From: Berkiella sp050247135 | Lineage (GTDB): Bacteria; Pseudomonadota; Gammaproteobacteria; Berkiellales; Berkiellaceae | DNA length: 10,224 nucleotides | NCBI GenBank assembly: GCA_050247135.1 | Contig: JBFWUT010000069.1 | Span: 1-10,224 of the forward strand | Direction of reading: 5' to 3' | Part shown: positions 1 through 7,232 of the stretch, piece by piece | Position numbering within the stretch: position 1 is the first letter of the stretch | Layout: each line of letters begins with the position of its first letter | Notes under the pieces: model-generated | The model's database searches: none | The model's input: the letters and a program-made list of their open reading frames with translations, nothing else | What the model was told of the DNA's origin: nothing | Position numbers and translations under genes: made by a program

Positions 1-44
1 AATCTTAAAATTGGCCTATTTGATGAACGAACTCTAAAAGTTAA

Positions 45-69
45 ACGACCAAGTTAAGAGCCTGGTCGT
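45..69 (-). terminator. Hairpin, possible terminator for leftward transcription
   Basis: ACGACCA (45-51) and TGGTCGT (63-69) form a perfect 7-bp stem with an 11-nt loop. On the minus strand the stem is followed by TTTAACTTTT, an interrupted T-tract. It could stop transcription from the truncated AlbA_2 gene or insulate the end of a mobile element. The T-tract is imperfect, so terminator function is uncertain. Confidence 0.35.
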
Positions 70-75
70 CAAAAA

Positions 76-120
76 GTGTTACCTATGCGCCCGGTTCAAT
101 GTGTAACCCATGCGCCCAGT
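76..120. repeat. Two 20-bp direct repeats, 25-bp period
   Basis: Copies at 76-95 and 101-120 read GTGTWACCYATGCGCCCRGT on the + strand and differ at 3 of 20 positions, with 5 bp (TCAAT) between them. The stop codon of the truncated AlbA_2 gene (96-98) falls in this spacer. The last residues of that protein (GAWVTH) are therefore encoded by the right-hand repeat and are not native. The arrangement fits a multiple-site transposon end. Confidence 0.75.
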
Positions 121-656
121 CGTACACTACAGAGTTTATCAAAATCGAGATGATCTAAATTTGCATCTTTAACTTCTGATTCATCGTAGTAATTTTCCTC
201 GGCACCTGCCAAAAGATCTTTTATCTCTTGGATTGACATAGGAACTGTAGATGAACCTGTTCGTTTGAAACATGCAGATCCGCCCATGGGCTGGCGATCC
301 TTTATGAAAATTGGCTTAGAACTGCTTGGCAGTATATGGATCCCTAACAACTGTTTCCCTTCCAGATCTAACGGAAATGCGTCAACGTTAAGCTTTGGTT
401 CCTGAGTATCTAATGCAAGGTGGGTTATTTTTTGAATGATCTTATCAGCATCTTCTTGGATACCTAAAGGAATATAATTTTTAACACCGAAAACAAAGCA
501 TCCGCCTCGTTCTAGATGGCCAAAAGCATTGATATGCTCCTTAAGCCGTTCGCTATCTTCAGACAGTGACAGCTTGAAATCTAGAAAATTATATTCTGCC
601 TTTGCTTTTAAAGCATCTAATACCATCTGCTCCCAGAATTCTTTATCACTAAGCAC
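96..656 (-). pseudogene. Truncated Schlafen/AlbA_2-domain protein (N-terminal fragment)
   Basis: The 186-residue frame starts with GTG (654-656), preceded by AGGG at a usable distance. An in-frame ATG at 624-626 is an alternative. The fragment matches the AlbA_2 (Schlafen-type, formerly 'divergent AAA-4') domain. It has an acidic/FK segment near residues 21-28 (EYNFLDFK), the helix INAFGHLERGGCFVFGV (about 42-58) corresponding to the family's 'AfaNt.GG.lviGV' signature, and a strand with PIFIKDR near 115-121. Full-length family members are usually 350-550 residues and often carry a C-terminal GHKL-like ATPase or winged-helix part. Here similarity ends around residue 175 (LDFDKL), exactly where IS-like repeats begin, and the last ~10 residues derive from those repeats. 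Family members are seen as regulators and defence-associated proteins. The intact role here is unknown and the remnant is probably non-functional. Confidence 0.7.
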
Positions 657-755
657 TTTATATAACCCTATGATTTTTAATGAAATATTGGCATATGGCT
701 TATTGACCTCTAATAAGCTCTAATAAGATAAATGAATTTAGGAATATATACAACA

Positions 756-775
756 ATCAGAAGGGAAATTCTGAT
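756..775 (-). terminator. Hairpin downstream of pilT, candidate terminator
   Basis: ATCAGAA (756-762) and TTCTGAT (769-775) form a perfect 7-bp stem with a 6-nt loop, about 30 bp beyond the pilT stop codon. On the minus strand it is followed by TGTTGTATATATT, which is only moderately T-rich. It lies between pilT and the start of the truncated AlbA_2 gene, where a terminator for pilT would be expected. An adjacent 4-bp palindrome (793-803) is too short to count. Confidence 0.4.
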
Positions 776-804
776 GCGTACTATAACGAAGGTCTACTAA
801 GTAG

Positions 805-1839
805 CTAAAATGCTTCTTTATTCACCGCTTTCTCTTTAGCATCTAAGCGCGTAATTTTGCCGTTATCGACTAACAGCTTAAGCGCTTGATCGAGTGTTTG
901 CATGCCTTGAGCTTGACCCGTTTGAATTGTGGAGTACATTTGCGCCACTTTATTTTCACGAATAAGGTTACGAATAGCAGGATTACACACCATGATCTCA
1001 TGTGCCGCCATTCGACCGCCCCCAACCTTTTTCAATAACGCCTGAGAAATCACTGCACGTAACGATTCAGACAGCATTGAGCGAACCATGTCTTTTTCTG
1101 CCCCAGGAAACACGTCAACAATACGGTCAATGGTTTTAGCCGCTGAGGTGGTGTGCAAGGTACCAAAGACCAAGTGACCCGTTTCAGCAGCAGTGAGTGC
1201 CAAGCGAATGGTTTCTAGATCTCGCATTTCCCCCACCAGAATGACATCAGGATCTTCACGTAATGCGGAGCGAAGTGCTTCATTAAAGCCCTTAGTATCC
1301 GTATGGATTTCTCGTTGATTTACTACGCTTTTCTTGCTTTGATGAACAAACTCAATCGGATCTTCGACGGTGAGTATATGGCCATATTTATTTGAATTAA
1401 TGTAGTCTATCATGGCAGCTAGCGTGGTACTTTTACCAGAACCAGTTGGCCCTGTGACCAACACAAGTCCCCTTGGGTACTGTGCAATATCCGAAAAAAT
1501 CTTCGGTAACGATAATTCTTCTAAGGTGAGAATTTTAGAAGGAATGGTTCGAAATACCGCTGCGGATCCGCGATTTTGATTAAAGGCATTAACACGAAAA
1601 CGAGCCAGGCCTGGTACTTCAAAGGCAAAATCGGTTTCAAAAAATTCTTCATAGTCTCGGCGATGCTTATCGCTCATGATGTCATAAATTAAGGTATGCA
1701 CTGCTTTATGATCAAGCGCCGGAACATTTAAACGACGAATATCACCATCCACCCGAATCATCGGTGGTAACCCAGCAGAAAGATGCAAGTCGGATGCTTT
1801 ATTTTGCACACTAAATGTGAGTAGTTCTGTAATATCCAT
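805..1839 (-). CDS. pilT: Type IV pilus retraction ATPase PilT
   Basis: PilT is the cytoplasmic hexameric ATPase that depolymerises type IV pili, powering twitching motility and often DNA uptake. The 344-residue length is normal. Seen: an N-terminal PAS-like region (SDLHLSAG, 16-23), Walker A GPTGSGKST (130-138), the Asp box TVEDPIEFVH (157-166), Walker B with catalytic Glu DVILVGEMRD (198-207), the His box ETGHLVFGTLHT (219-230), and the PilT-specific C-terminal AIRNLIRE motif (288-295). The last is required for retraction and separates PilT from the assembly ATPase PilB. The ATG at 1837-1839 is preceded by a strong ribosome site, AGGTGG (complement of 1844-1849). The gene is divergent from yggS with a 55-bp gap, as in many gammaproteobacteria. 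No pilU follows within the window: the downstream gene is the unrelated AlbA_2 fragment. Other pilus genes lie elsewhere. Confidence 0.96.
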   Translation of the reverse strand: MDITELLTFSVQNKASDLHLSAGLPPMIRVDGDIRRLNVPALDHKAVHTLIYDIMSDKHRRDYEEFFETDFAFEVPGLARFRVNAFNQNRGSAAVFRTIPSKILTLEELSLPKIFSDIAQYPRGLVLVTGPTGSGKSTTLAAMIDYINSNKYGHILTVEDPIEFVHQSKKSVVNQREIHTDTKGFNEALRSALREDPDVILVGEMRDLETIRLALTAAETGHLVFGTLHTTSAAKTIDRIVDVFPGAEKDMVRSMLSESLRAVISQALLKKVGGGRMAAHEIMVCNPAIRNLIRENKVAQMYSTIQTGQAQGMQTLDQALKLLVDNGKITRLDAKEKAVNKEAF

Positions 1840-1850
1840 TGTTCCACCTT

Positions 1851-1879
1851 TTGGCTTGCTTGACTCTATTCTTTATAGA
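1851..1879 (+). promoter_or_regulatory. Candidate sigma-70 promoter for the yggS operon
   Basis: In the 55-bp gap between divergent pilT and yggS, TTGGCT (1851-1856) and TATAGA (1874-1879) are separated by 17 bp. Each matches the consensus at 4 of 6 positions. A start near 1886 would leave a very short leader (about 9 nt) before the yggS ATG at 1895, which is consistent with the lack of a clear Shine-Dalgarno there. The pilT promoter must lie in or beyond the same gap, but I could not identify it convincingly. Confidence 0.35.
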
Positions 1880-1894
1880 CGGCAAAGTACTGCC

Positions 1895-2584
1895 ATGACT
1901 GATATTGTAGCTAATTTTCATCAACTCCAGCGCCGGATCTCGGCCACGTTAGAATCGTGTAACCGAGCTTCTAATGCAATTACCTTGCTTGCCGTTAGCA
2001 AATCGCATTCTCATGATCAAATTGCCACCCTTTTTGCTGCGGGGCAGCATTCCTTCGGCGAGAACTATCTTGATGAAGCTCTAGAGAAGATATCGGCATT
2101 GAATCATCTCAACATCATCTGGCATTTTATCGGCACTGTCCAATCCAAAAAAGCGCAAAAGATTGCTCAAAATTTCAGTTGGGTACATACCGTTTGTCGT
2201 TTTAAGGAAGCTGCCTTGTTGTCGCAGCACCGAACTACACAACGCTCCCCCCTGAATATCTGTCTACAGGTTAAAATGGATGATAATTCTCCCAGCCGTA
2301 ATGGCGTGCGAACTGACAAGGTCATGAGCTTGATCGAACAAATAAAACCCTTACCCTATCTTAAACTGCGAGGCTTGATGATGTTGCCGCCTTTGACAGA
2401 TGATTTTGAACAACAACGATTTTATTTTCGAGCTTTAAGAATGTTGTACGACAGCTGTAACCAACAAGGTGCCGGTTTTGATACCTTATCGATGGGGATG
2501 AGCCACGATTTTGAAGCCGCCATTTTAGAAGGTGCAACCATGATACGCATTGGTACAGAGATCTTCGGACCACGAAGGACATAA
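1895..2584 (+). CDS. yggS: YggS/PROSC-family PLP homeostasis protein
   Basis: This 229-residue protein belongs to the single-domain, alanine-racemase-fold (type III) PLP-binding family that buffers pyridoxal phosphate and has no known catalytic activity. Seen: the PLP lysine in LLAVSK (Lys36, same position as in E. coli), FGENYLDEALEK (about 54-65), the WHFIGTVQSKK segment (family WHFIGxLQxNK, with Thr-Val replacing Pro-Leu), and the C-terminal phosphate-binding part LSMGMSHDFEAAI...MIRIGTEIFGPR. I chose the ATG at 1895 over the in-frame GTG at 1817. The upstream extension would overlap the pilT start, has no family match and would exceed the usual ~230 residues. The gene is first in the rightward operon, four bases upstream of proC. 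The yggS-proC pairing is widespread and fits a role in PLP and amino-acid metabolism. Confidence 0.95.
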   Translation: MTDIVANFHQLQRRISATLESCNRASNAITLLAVSKSHSHDQIATLFAAGQHSFGENYLDEALEKISALNHLNIIWHFIGTVQSKKAQKIAQNFSWVHTVCRFKEAALLSQHRTTQRSPLNICLQVKMDDNSPSRNGVRTDKVMSLIEQIKPLPYLKLRGLMMLPPLTDDFEQQRFYFRALRMLYDSCNQQGAGFDTLSMGMSHDFEAAILEGATMIRIGTEIFGPRRT

Positions 2585-2588
2585 TAGC

Positions 2589-3410
2589 ATGACACAACAG
2601 CGCATTGGTTTTATTGGTGCAGGTAATATGGGCACTGCTCTGATAAGAGGGTTGATTAATCAAGGCTATCCCACTTCATTGCTGACAGTCTGTGATCATC
2701 ACCCCCAAAATGTGCAGGCAATGTCAGCTTTGGGTGTGAATGTTTCTGAGCAGGCAGCTTTAGTTGCTACTAACGTTGATATTCTCGTGTTAGCTGTTAA
2801 ACCCAGCTCGATGAAATCCACCGTGCAGGATCTTTTCGCCACACCACAAAAGCAACCGCCTTTACTCGTCAGTGTTGCCGCTGGCATTACCACTTCGCAA
2901 ATCCAGCAATGGCAAGCACCAAACACCGCGCCTATTATCCGCGCAATGCCCAATACACCGTCACTGCTTGGCGTTGGAATGACGGGTTTATTCGCCACAG
3001 ATAAAGTCAACAACACGATGCAAATGGCAGTGTCCGATATTTTTAGTGCGGTGGGAAAAATAACCTGGCTAAATAAAGAATCTGATATGGATATCGTCAC
3101 GGCCCTCTCAGGCTCTGGCCCTGCTTACTTCTTTTATTTTATGGAATGCCTTATTGAATCGGCCATATCACTCGGTTTGAATGACGATATTGCTAGACAA
3201 CTTACTTTTCAAACCGCTCTCGGTGCTGCTCAAATGGCACAGCAAAGCCCTGACTCTATTAAGGAATTGCGGCAAAAAGTCACCTCTAAAGGAGGCACTA
3301 CCGAGCAGGGGATCAATGCCTTAAAAGGTGGTAACATGGCTGAACTTTTACAGAATGCACTCAGGGCCGCTTATCAACGCGGTAAAACCTTAAGTGAAGA
3401 ATATGATTAG
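2589..3410 (+). CDS. proC: Pyrroline-5-carboxylate reductase
   Basis: ProC catalyses the last step of proline synthesis, the NAD(P)H-dependent reduction of 1-pyrroline-5-carboxylate, in the cytoplasm. At 273 residues it has the usual length. Seen: the N-terminal Rossmann motif GFIGAGNMG (7-15), LAVKPSSM (68-75), RAMPNTP (118-124), and the C-terminal dimerisation/active-site segments ALSGSGPAYFF (162-172) and VTSKGGTTEQGI (231-242; many homologues have Pro for Lys in VTSxGGT). The ATG at 2589 follows the yggS stop by 4 bp and is preceded by AAGGA inside the yggS end. The longer in-frame TTG start at 2550 would run into yggS and add residues without family match. Co-transcription with yggS is very likely. 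Confidence 0.97.
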   Translation: MTQQRIGFIGAGNMGTALIRGLINQGYPTSLLTVCDHHPQNVQAMSALGVNVSEQAALVATNVDILVLAVKPSSMKSTVQDLFATPQKQPPLLVSVAAGITTSQIQQWQAPNTAPIIRAMPNTPSLLGVGMTGLFATDKVNNTMQMAVSDIFSAVGKITWLNKESDMDIVTALSGSGPAYFFYFMECLIESAISLGLNDDIARQLTFQTALGAAQMAQQSPDSIKELRQKVTSKGGTTEQGINALKGGNMAELLQNALRAAYQRGKTLSEEYD

Positions 3411-3422
3411 AAGGCCAACAGA

Positions 3423-4004
3423 ATGAATCCTTTACAAAATGCGAGCAGTTTTTTAATCCAAACCCTGTTTGATCTTTACTTATTCGCCTTATTGTTGCGC
3501 TTTATTCTGCAATATTTACGAGTAGATTATTACAACCCTTTCACCCAATTTATTTTAAAGGCAACCAACCCCGTGGTTGTACCTTTACGACGCTTCATCC
3601 CGGGACTGTGGGGTATTGATTTTGCAACCTTATTCGCAGTTTTGGTTATCACCTTCATCAAGATTACGCTCATCACGCTAGTTAGTATTCACAAACTTCC
3701 TTTCCCTGTTGGCCTTTTAGTGTGGTCAGTGGGTGATATCAGCTTGTTAACCATTAAATTATTCTTCTATGCTATTTTAGCCAATGTCATTTTAAGCTGG
3801 GTGGCACCTTCTGCCTATTCTCCCGTCACTATCATTATCCAGCGACTGGTCGAACCCTTAATGCGTCCGGCTAGACGTTTTATTCCACAAATTGGCGGCT
3901 TTGATATTTCACCGATCCCCGTGATGATAGTACTTCAATTGTTAATTATGCTATTTGCTGATCCTGTTACCAAAACAGGTATGCTACTTGCGACACGCGC
4001 ATGA
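3423..4004 (+). CDS. yggT: YggT family integral membrane protein (two YggT repeats)
   Basis: This 193-residue inner-membrane protein consists of two copies of the YggT domain. Each copy has a hydrophobic helix, then a basic 'NP/EP..xP.RRFIP' amphipathic segment, then another helix. Seen: TNPVVVPLRRFIPGLWGIDF (about 48-67) and VEPLMRPARRFIPQIGGFDI (about 143-162), with hydrophobic stretches near 10-30, 70-90, 105-125 and 165-185. The molecular function is not settled. Family members are linked to osmotic tolerance, membrane protein insertion and division-site membrane organisation in various organisms. The gene lies 12 bp after proC, with AAGG as ribosome site, in the conserved yggS-proC-yggT order. 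Its last codons overlap the next gene by 4 bp (ATGA, 4001-4004), implying translational coupling. Confidence 0.93.
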   Translation: MNPLQNASSFLIQTLFDLYLFALLLRFILQYLRVDYYNPFTQFILKATNPVVVPLRRFIPGLWGIDFATLFAVLVITFIKITLITLVSIHKLPFPVGLLVWSVGDISLLTIKLFFYAILANVILSWVAPSAYSPVTIIIQRLVEPLMRPARRFIPQIGGFDISPIPVMIVLQLLIMLFADPVTKTGMLLATRA

Positions 4005-4861
4005 GTGACAGCAAACCTGTCGATACCGTCTTTGACATCAATGGTCAAAGCATTGCAGCTAGAGTTTGGCATGAAGGTCAGGGTATGCCCACCATTGCCT
4101 TACATGGTTGGTTAGATAATGCTTCCACATTTGATCACTTAGCACCATTGCTAAAAAATACCCACCTAGTTGCGATTGATTTTCCAGGCCATGGCTTATC
4201 TAGCCATAAACCCAAAGCAAGCCCCATCCATTTAATTGATATGGTTATCGATGTTTTTGAGGTTGCCAATTATTTAGGTTGGGAAAAATTTGCACTACTT
4301 GGCCATTCCCTAGGTGCCTGCATTGCCAGCCTTATTGCCGGGAGCGTGCCTGAGCGAATTAGCTATAGTTTTTTGATTGATGCACTGGGTCCCTTATCAA
4401 GACCTGCTGAACTCGCACCACTACAACTACGCTCCTATATTGATTCAATGGTCAGCATTCCGTTTAAATCGCCACCAAAATACCCTTCGATAGAAGCCGC
4501 TTTAGAGGCACGGTTAAAAGTGAATGCGATGAAAACAGAATCTGGGCTATCGATTGTTAAACGGGGCCTTAAACCTTTGGATAACCAGCAATTTACCTGG
4601 CGAACCGACCCTCGTTTATTAATGCCTTTGCCTATCTCTTTAACCGAAGAGCAAGTCCTCGCTTTCTTGAGAAATATCCAATCACCCGTTTGCGTTTTGC
4701 GGCCCAACAACGGTTATCCTTTCCCTGATGAACTGATGCGCGCTCGCCTTAAAGCTGTGCCTCATGCGCAACTTGTTACTATCGAAGGTGAACATCATGT
4801 GCACCTGGATGATCCTGTCAGAGTTGCTGAGTGTTTTGCCGCTTTTTTAAGGACAATGTGA
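4001..4861 (+). CDS. Alpha/beta-fold hydrolase (SERHL-like)
   Basis: This 286-residue cytoplasmic protein has no signal peptide and shows the full alpha/beta-hydrolase signature. HGWLDN (35-40) supplies the oxyanion hole, DFPGHGLS (60-67) follows strand 4, the nucleophile elbow GHSLGA has Ser103, and a C-terminal EGEHHVHLDDP segment (262-272) carries the catalytic His. The acid residue is probably in the region before it (about 230-245), but I cannot assign it with certainty. HGWLDN with HHVHLD most resembles the serine hydrolase-like (SERHL) group, whose substrates are unknown. The start overlaps the yggT stop (ATGA). In Pseudomonas-type chromosomes the slot between yggT and rdgB holds metX-metW. 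MetX is also an alpha/beta hydrolase, but this protein is about 90 residues shorter and lacks MetX-type motifs, so I do not call it MetX. Confidence 0.9.
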   Translation: MSDSKPVDTVFDINGQSIAARVWHEGQGMPTIALHGWLDNASTFDHLAPLLKNTHLVAIDFPGHGLSSHKPKASPIHLIDMVIDVFEVANYLGWEKFALLGHSLGACIASLIAGSVPERISYSFLIDALGPLSRPAELAPLQLRSYIDSMVSIPFKSPPKYPSIEAALEARLKVNAMKTESGLSIVKRGLKPLDNQQFTWRTDPRLLMPLPISLTEEQVLAFLRNIQSPVCVLRPNNGYPFPDELMRARLKAVPHAQLVTIEGEHHVHLDDPVRVAECFAAFLRTM

Positions 4862-4895
4862 TAAAATTGGCGGGCATTTTAGGTGGAGCTAGTCA

Positions 4896-5498
4896 ATGAA
4901 AGTCGTTATAGCCAGTGAAAATCACGGGAAGTTACTCGAGATCCAAGCCTTTTTTAAGTCCTTGCCGTTAGAAGTCGTGGCACAAAGTGAATTTGCAGTA
5001 CCCTCAATAGAGGAAACCGGCCTTAGTTTTGTTGAGAACGCCATCTTAAAAGCGCGCCATGCAGCCCAATATAGCCAATTACCTGCTTTGGCCGACGATT
5101 CCGGTCTTGTGGTCGATGCCTTGGGTGGCAGACCTGGGATTTATTCGGCTCGATATGCAGGAAAACAGGCGAGCATGCCGGACAACATCCAAAAGCTCTT
5201 AGCAGAAACACAATCACTTAATGACAGTGAACGTCGCGCCCATTTTTATTGCGCGATTGCTTTTGTGCGTCATGCACAAGATCCCGTGCCGATTATCTGC
5301 CAAGCACAATGGGATGGCCAGATATTAAAAGAACTGCGAGGCACGCAAGGATTTGGTTATGATCCGATCTTTTACATTCCCAGTTTAGGTTGCACCGCTG
5401 CTGAGTTGCCACTTGCCAAGAAAAATCAAATCAGTCATCGTGCACAAGCCTTGTCTTTATTTGTCAGCGCCTTTTCCCAGGCTTTTCTGGTCGCATAA
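4896..5498 (+). CDS. rdgB: dITP/XTP pyrophosphatase (RdgB/HAM1)
   Basis: RdgB hydrolyses deaminated purine nucleotides (dITP, ITP, XTP) to monophosphate and pyrophosphate, keeping hypoxanthine and xanthine out of DNA and RNA. The 200-residue length is standard (E. coli 197). Seen: N-terminal SENHGKLLEI (7-16; S/TxNxxK motif), the metal and base site ADDSGL (66-71, with catalytic Asp68), GIYSARYAG (81-89), GFGYDPIF (152-159) and SHRAQAL (180-186). The ATG has GGTGGA as ribosome site, 34 bp after the hydrolase gene. The TAA stop overlaps the hemW start by one base (TAATG), and rdgB-hemW is a conserved pair in gammaproteobacteria. Confidence 0.97.
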   Translation: MKVVIASENHGKLLEIQAFFKSLPLEVVAQSEFAVPSIEETGLSFVENAILKARHAAQYSQLPALADDSGLVVDALGGRPGIYSARYAGKQASMPDNIQKLLAETQSLNDSERRAHFYCAIAFVRHAQDPVPIICQAQWDGQILKELRGTQGFGYDPIFYIPSLGCTAAELPLAKKNQISHRAQALSLFVSAFSQAFLVA

Positions 5499-6652
5499 TG
5501 CAATTACCTCCTCTTGGTCTTTACATACATTTTCCTTGGTGCGTTAAGAAGTGTCCTTATTGTGATTTCAATAGTCATACTTTAAAAAGCGAGCTGCCAG
5601 AAAATGATTACATCTCTTGTTTGTTAGAAAATGCTAAACTCGTTTTACCTTATGTACAAGGCCGATCGATCCACTCCATTTTTATGGGAGGAGGCACGCC
5701 CAGTTTATTTTCTGCAGGTGCTCTAAATCGATTACTTGAAGGGCTGCGCCAACTCCTGACTTTTGAAGATAATATTGAAATCACTCTAGAAGCGAATCCT
5801 GGTACGGTAGAGCAACAGCGCTTTACTGACTATCGCAATATAGGAATTAATCGCTTATCGTTGGGTATTCAAAGTTTTAATGAGGAAAAACTAGCGGCGC
5901 TAGGACGTATTCATAATGGCACAGAAGCTAAGCGTGCTATTGAGACCGTGAGGAATGCTGGATTCACTAATTTTAATTGTGATCTGATGTTTGGTTTACC
6001 TCATCAAACTTTAAAAGAAGGGTTAGCGGATTTAGAAGAAGCCATAGCGCACTCACCCACTCATCTATCATGGTATGAATTAACCTTAGAGCCCAATACT
6101 TATTTTTGGCATCATCCGCCCAAATTGCCTGTCGATGATCTCATCATTGATTTACAAGAACAGGGGCAAGCTCGCTTACAAGAAGCCGGATACAGTCAGT
6201 ATGAAGTATCGGCTTATAGCAAAGATATTCCTTGTCGTCATAATATGAATTACTGGCAGTTCGGGGATTATTTGGCTATCGGTGCGGGGGCACACGGCAA
6301 GATCACCCTGGCAGAGAGTCAATCTGTGCTGCGTTATCATCATTTTCGTCAGCCCAAACAATATCTGGACCATACCCAAGGTTTTGTGCTTGAAAGTACC
6401 AACGTGCCAAAAACGCAACTCGCTTTTGAATTTATGCTCAATGCCTTGCGATTAAAAGCCGGAGTCCAAACTAAGTTATTTGCGCAAAGAACAGGGCAGG
6501 ATTTGGCCACAATTCACTCAACTTTACACCATGCCCTACTTAAAGGATGGCTCCACCCTTTTGATCAACAACTGTGCACCACCGCATTGGGTTATCGCTT
6601 TTTAAATGATGTGGTAAGCTTATTTTTACCTCAAAATGAAGCCAGGGATTAA
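5498..6652 (+). CDS. hemW: Radical SAM heme chaperone HemW
   Basis: HemW is a radical-SAM protein related to coproporphyrinogen dehydrogenase HemN. It acts as a heme-binding chaperone delivering heme to membrane respiratory proteins. The 384-residue length is normal. Seen: the [4Fe-4S] motif WCVKKCPYCDFNS (14-26, Cys15/19/22), GGGTPS (64-69), EANPGT (98-103), RLSLGIQSFN (119-128), LGRIH (135-139), FGLPHQT (165-171), HNMNYW (248-253), which is the HNxxYW heme-binding motif that marks HemW rather than true HemN, and GAGAHG (262-267). The Cys-x3-Cys-x2-Cys cluster without the extra downstream Cys of HemN also supports HemW. The start is fixed by the TAATG overlap with rdgB. Confidence 0.95.
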   Translation: MQLPPLGLYIHFPWCVKKCPYCDFNSHTLKSELPENDYISCLLENAKLVLPYVQGRSIHSIFMGGGTPSLFSAGALNRLLEGLRQLLTFEDNIEITLEANPGTVEQQRFTDYRNIGINRLSLGIQSFNEEKLAALGRIHNGTEAKRAIETVRNAGFTNFNCDLMFGLPHQTLKEGLADLEEAIAHSPTHLSWYELTLEPNTYFWHHPPKLPVDDLIIDLQEQGQARLQEAGYSQYEVSAYSKDIPCRHNMNYWQFGDYLAIGAGAHGKITLAESQSVLRYHHFRQPKQYLDHTQGFVLESTNVPKTQLAFEFMLNALRLKAGVQTKLFAQRTGQDLATIHSTLHHALLKGWLHPFDQQLCTTALGYRFLNDVVSLFLPQNEARD

Positions 6653-6660
6653 GGCAACCG

Positions 6661-7194
6661 ATGGAAATTAAAGTCTCATATCAGCCAACTGCCAAAGAAC
6701 TGATGAAAGCCAGTTCGATCTATGTAGAAAAAAAGCCGTTCTTTTTACTGCTGATTACTTTAATGAATGTGTTCGCTGTCTTCATTTTTATCGTGATTTG
6801 TTTCAAATTATTTAAAGTAGGCATGCTCCTCCCAGAAGAATGGATGGGGGCAGTGATGGCCTTGATCTGGTTATTTGGACGGCGCCCACTTAATGAATGG
6901 CTGCTATTAAAGCGATTACAAGATAGTAAAATTTTAGACGTGCCCATAGAAGTCACTCTCACACTAAACGGTATCATGTGGGCAGGTAAAGGTTTAGCGC
7001 CAGGACATATGCCATGGAAAGATATTCCCTATATTTTTGAAGTCAATAATGGTTTGGTGATCCCCAACGCCAGTACGCGTTATCTATGGCTACCGTTTCG
7101 CGGTTTTAAATCGCCGCAAGATATCAACGAGTTATTGTCTTTATTTGATGAGAAAAAAATCATCCGCCGTAAGTACCCTAAATGGGTCTGCTGA
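6661..7194 (+). CDS. YcxB-like C-terminal domain membrane protein
   Basis: This 177-residue protein resembles YcxB-like proteins: an N-terminal short strand (KVSYQPTAKEL), two hydrophobic helices (about 26-51 and 60-74), then a soluble domain from about 97 to 161. That domain shows the pattern 'vtLt.nGi.w.gkg....mpWkdI..i.E...glvi......ylwlPfRgF'. It probably sits in the inner membrane with the domain in the cytoplasm. No molecular function is established that I can cite. AAGG lies 6 bp before the ATG, and the gene starts 8 bp after hemW, so it is the last gene of the operon. It converges on the transporter gene, whose stop is 38 bp away. Confidence 0.72.
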   Translation: MEIKVSYQPTAKELMKASSIYVEKKPFFLLLITLMNVFAVFIFIVICFKLFKVGMLLPEEWMGAVMALIWLFGRRPLNEWLLLKRLQDSKILDVPIEVTLTLNGIMWAGKGLAPGHMPWKDIPYIFEVNNGLVIPNASTRYLWLPFRGFKSPQDINELLSLFDEKKIIRRKYPKWVC

Positions 7195-7232
7195 CCAACC
7201 TGCAATTTTGGGACAAAAGAGCATTTTTGGAA

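Larger units (their letters stand above)
1..131 (-). mobile_element. Probable end of an insertion-sequence-like element, continuing left of the window
   Basis: This stretch has no gene. Seen: reading leftward from about position 131 (minus strand TGTAGTGTAC...), it contains two near-identical 20-bp tandem repeats (76-95 and 101-120) and a 7-bp hairpin (45-69). The homology of the neighbouring AlbA_2-type gene stops at the same place. Multiple short terminal repeats next to an interrupted gene are typical of transposon ends, for example the IS21 family, where they bind the transposase. No transposase reading frame lies inside the window, so it would be left of position 1 or lost. The family assignment is a guess, and the exact boundary (about 121-131) is inferred from where the protein similarity ends. 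Confidence 0.42.

Noticed and set aside
708..727. Tandem CTCTAATAAG duplication
   Set aside because: Only two 10-bp AT-rich copies; likely chance or simple slippage with no further structure.
1817..1894. N-terminal extension of yggS from an in-frame GTG
   Set aside because: It overlaps the pilT start, has no family match, and the ATG at 1895 gives the normal length with the PLP lysine at position 36.
2550..2588. Longer proC start (TTG)
   Set aside because: It lies inside yggS and adds residues before the Rossmann motif that the family does not have. The ATG at 2589 has a ribosome site.
4862..4895. Internal terminator or promoter between the hydrolase gene and rdgB
   Set aside because: The gap is 34 bp, with only a 5-bp AAAAT/ATTTT repeat and no convincing -35/-10 pair.
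7195..7232. Bidirectional terminator between the convergent genes
   Set aside because: Only 5-bp AT-rich inverted repeats are present (TTTTG-GGA-CAAAA and CAAAA-GAGCAT-TTTTG), too weak to call.
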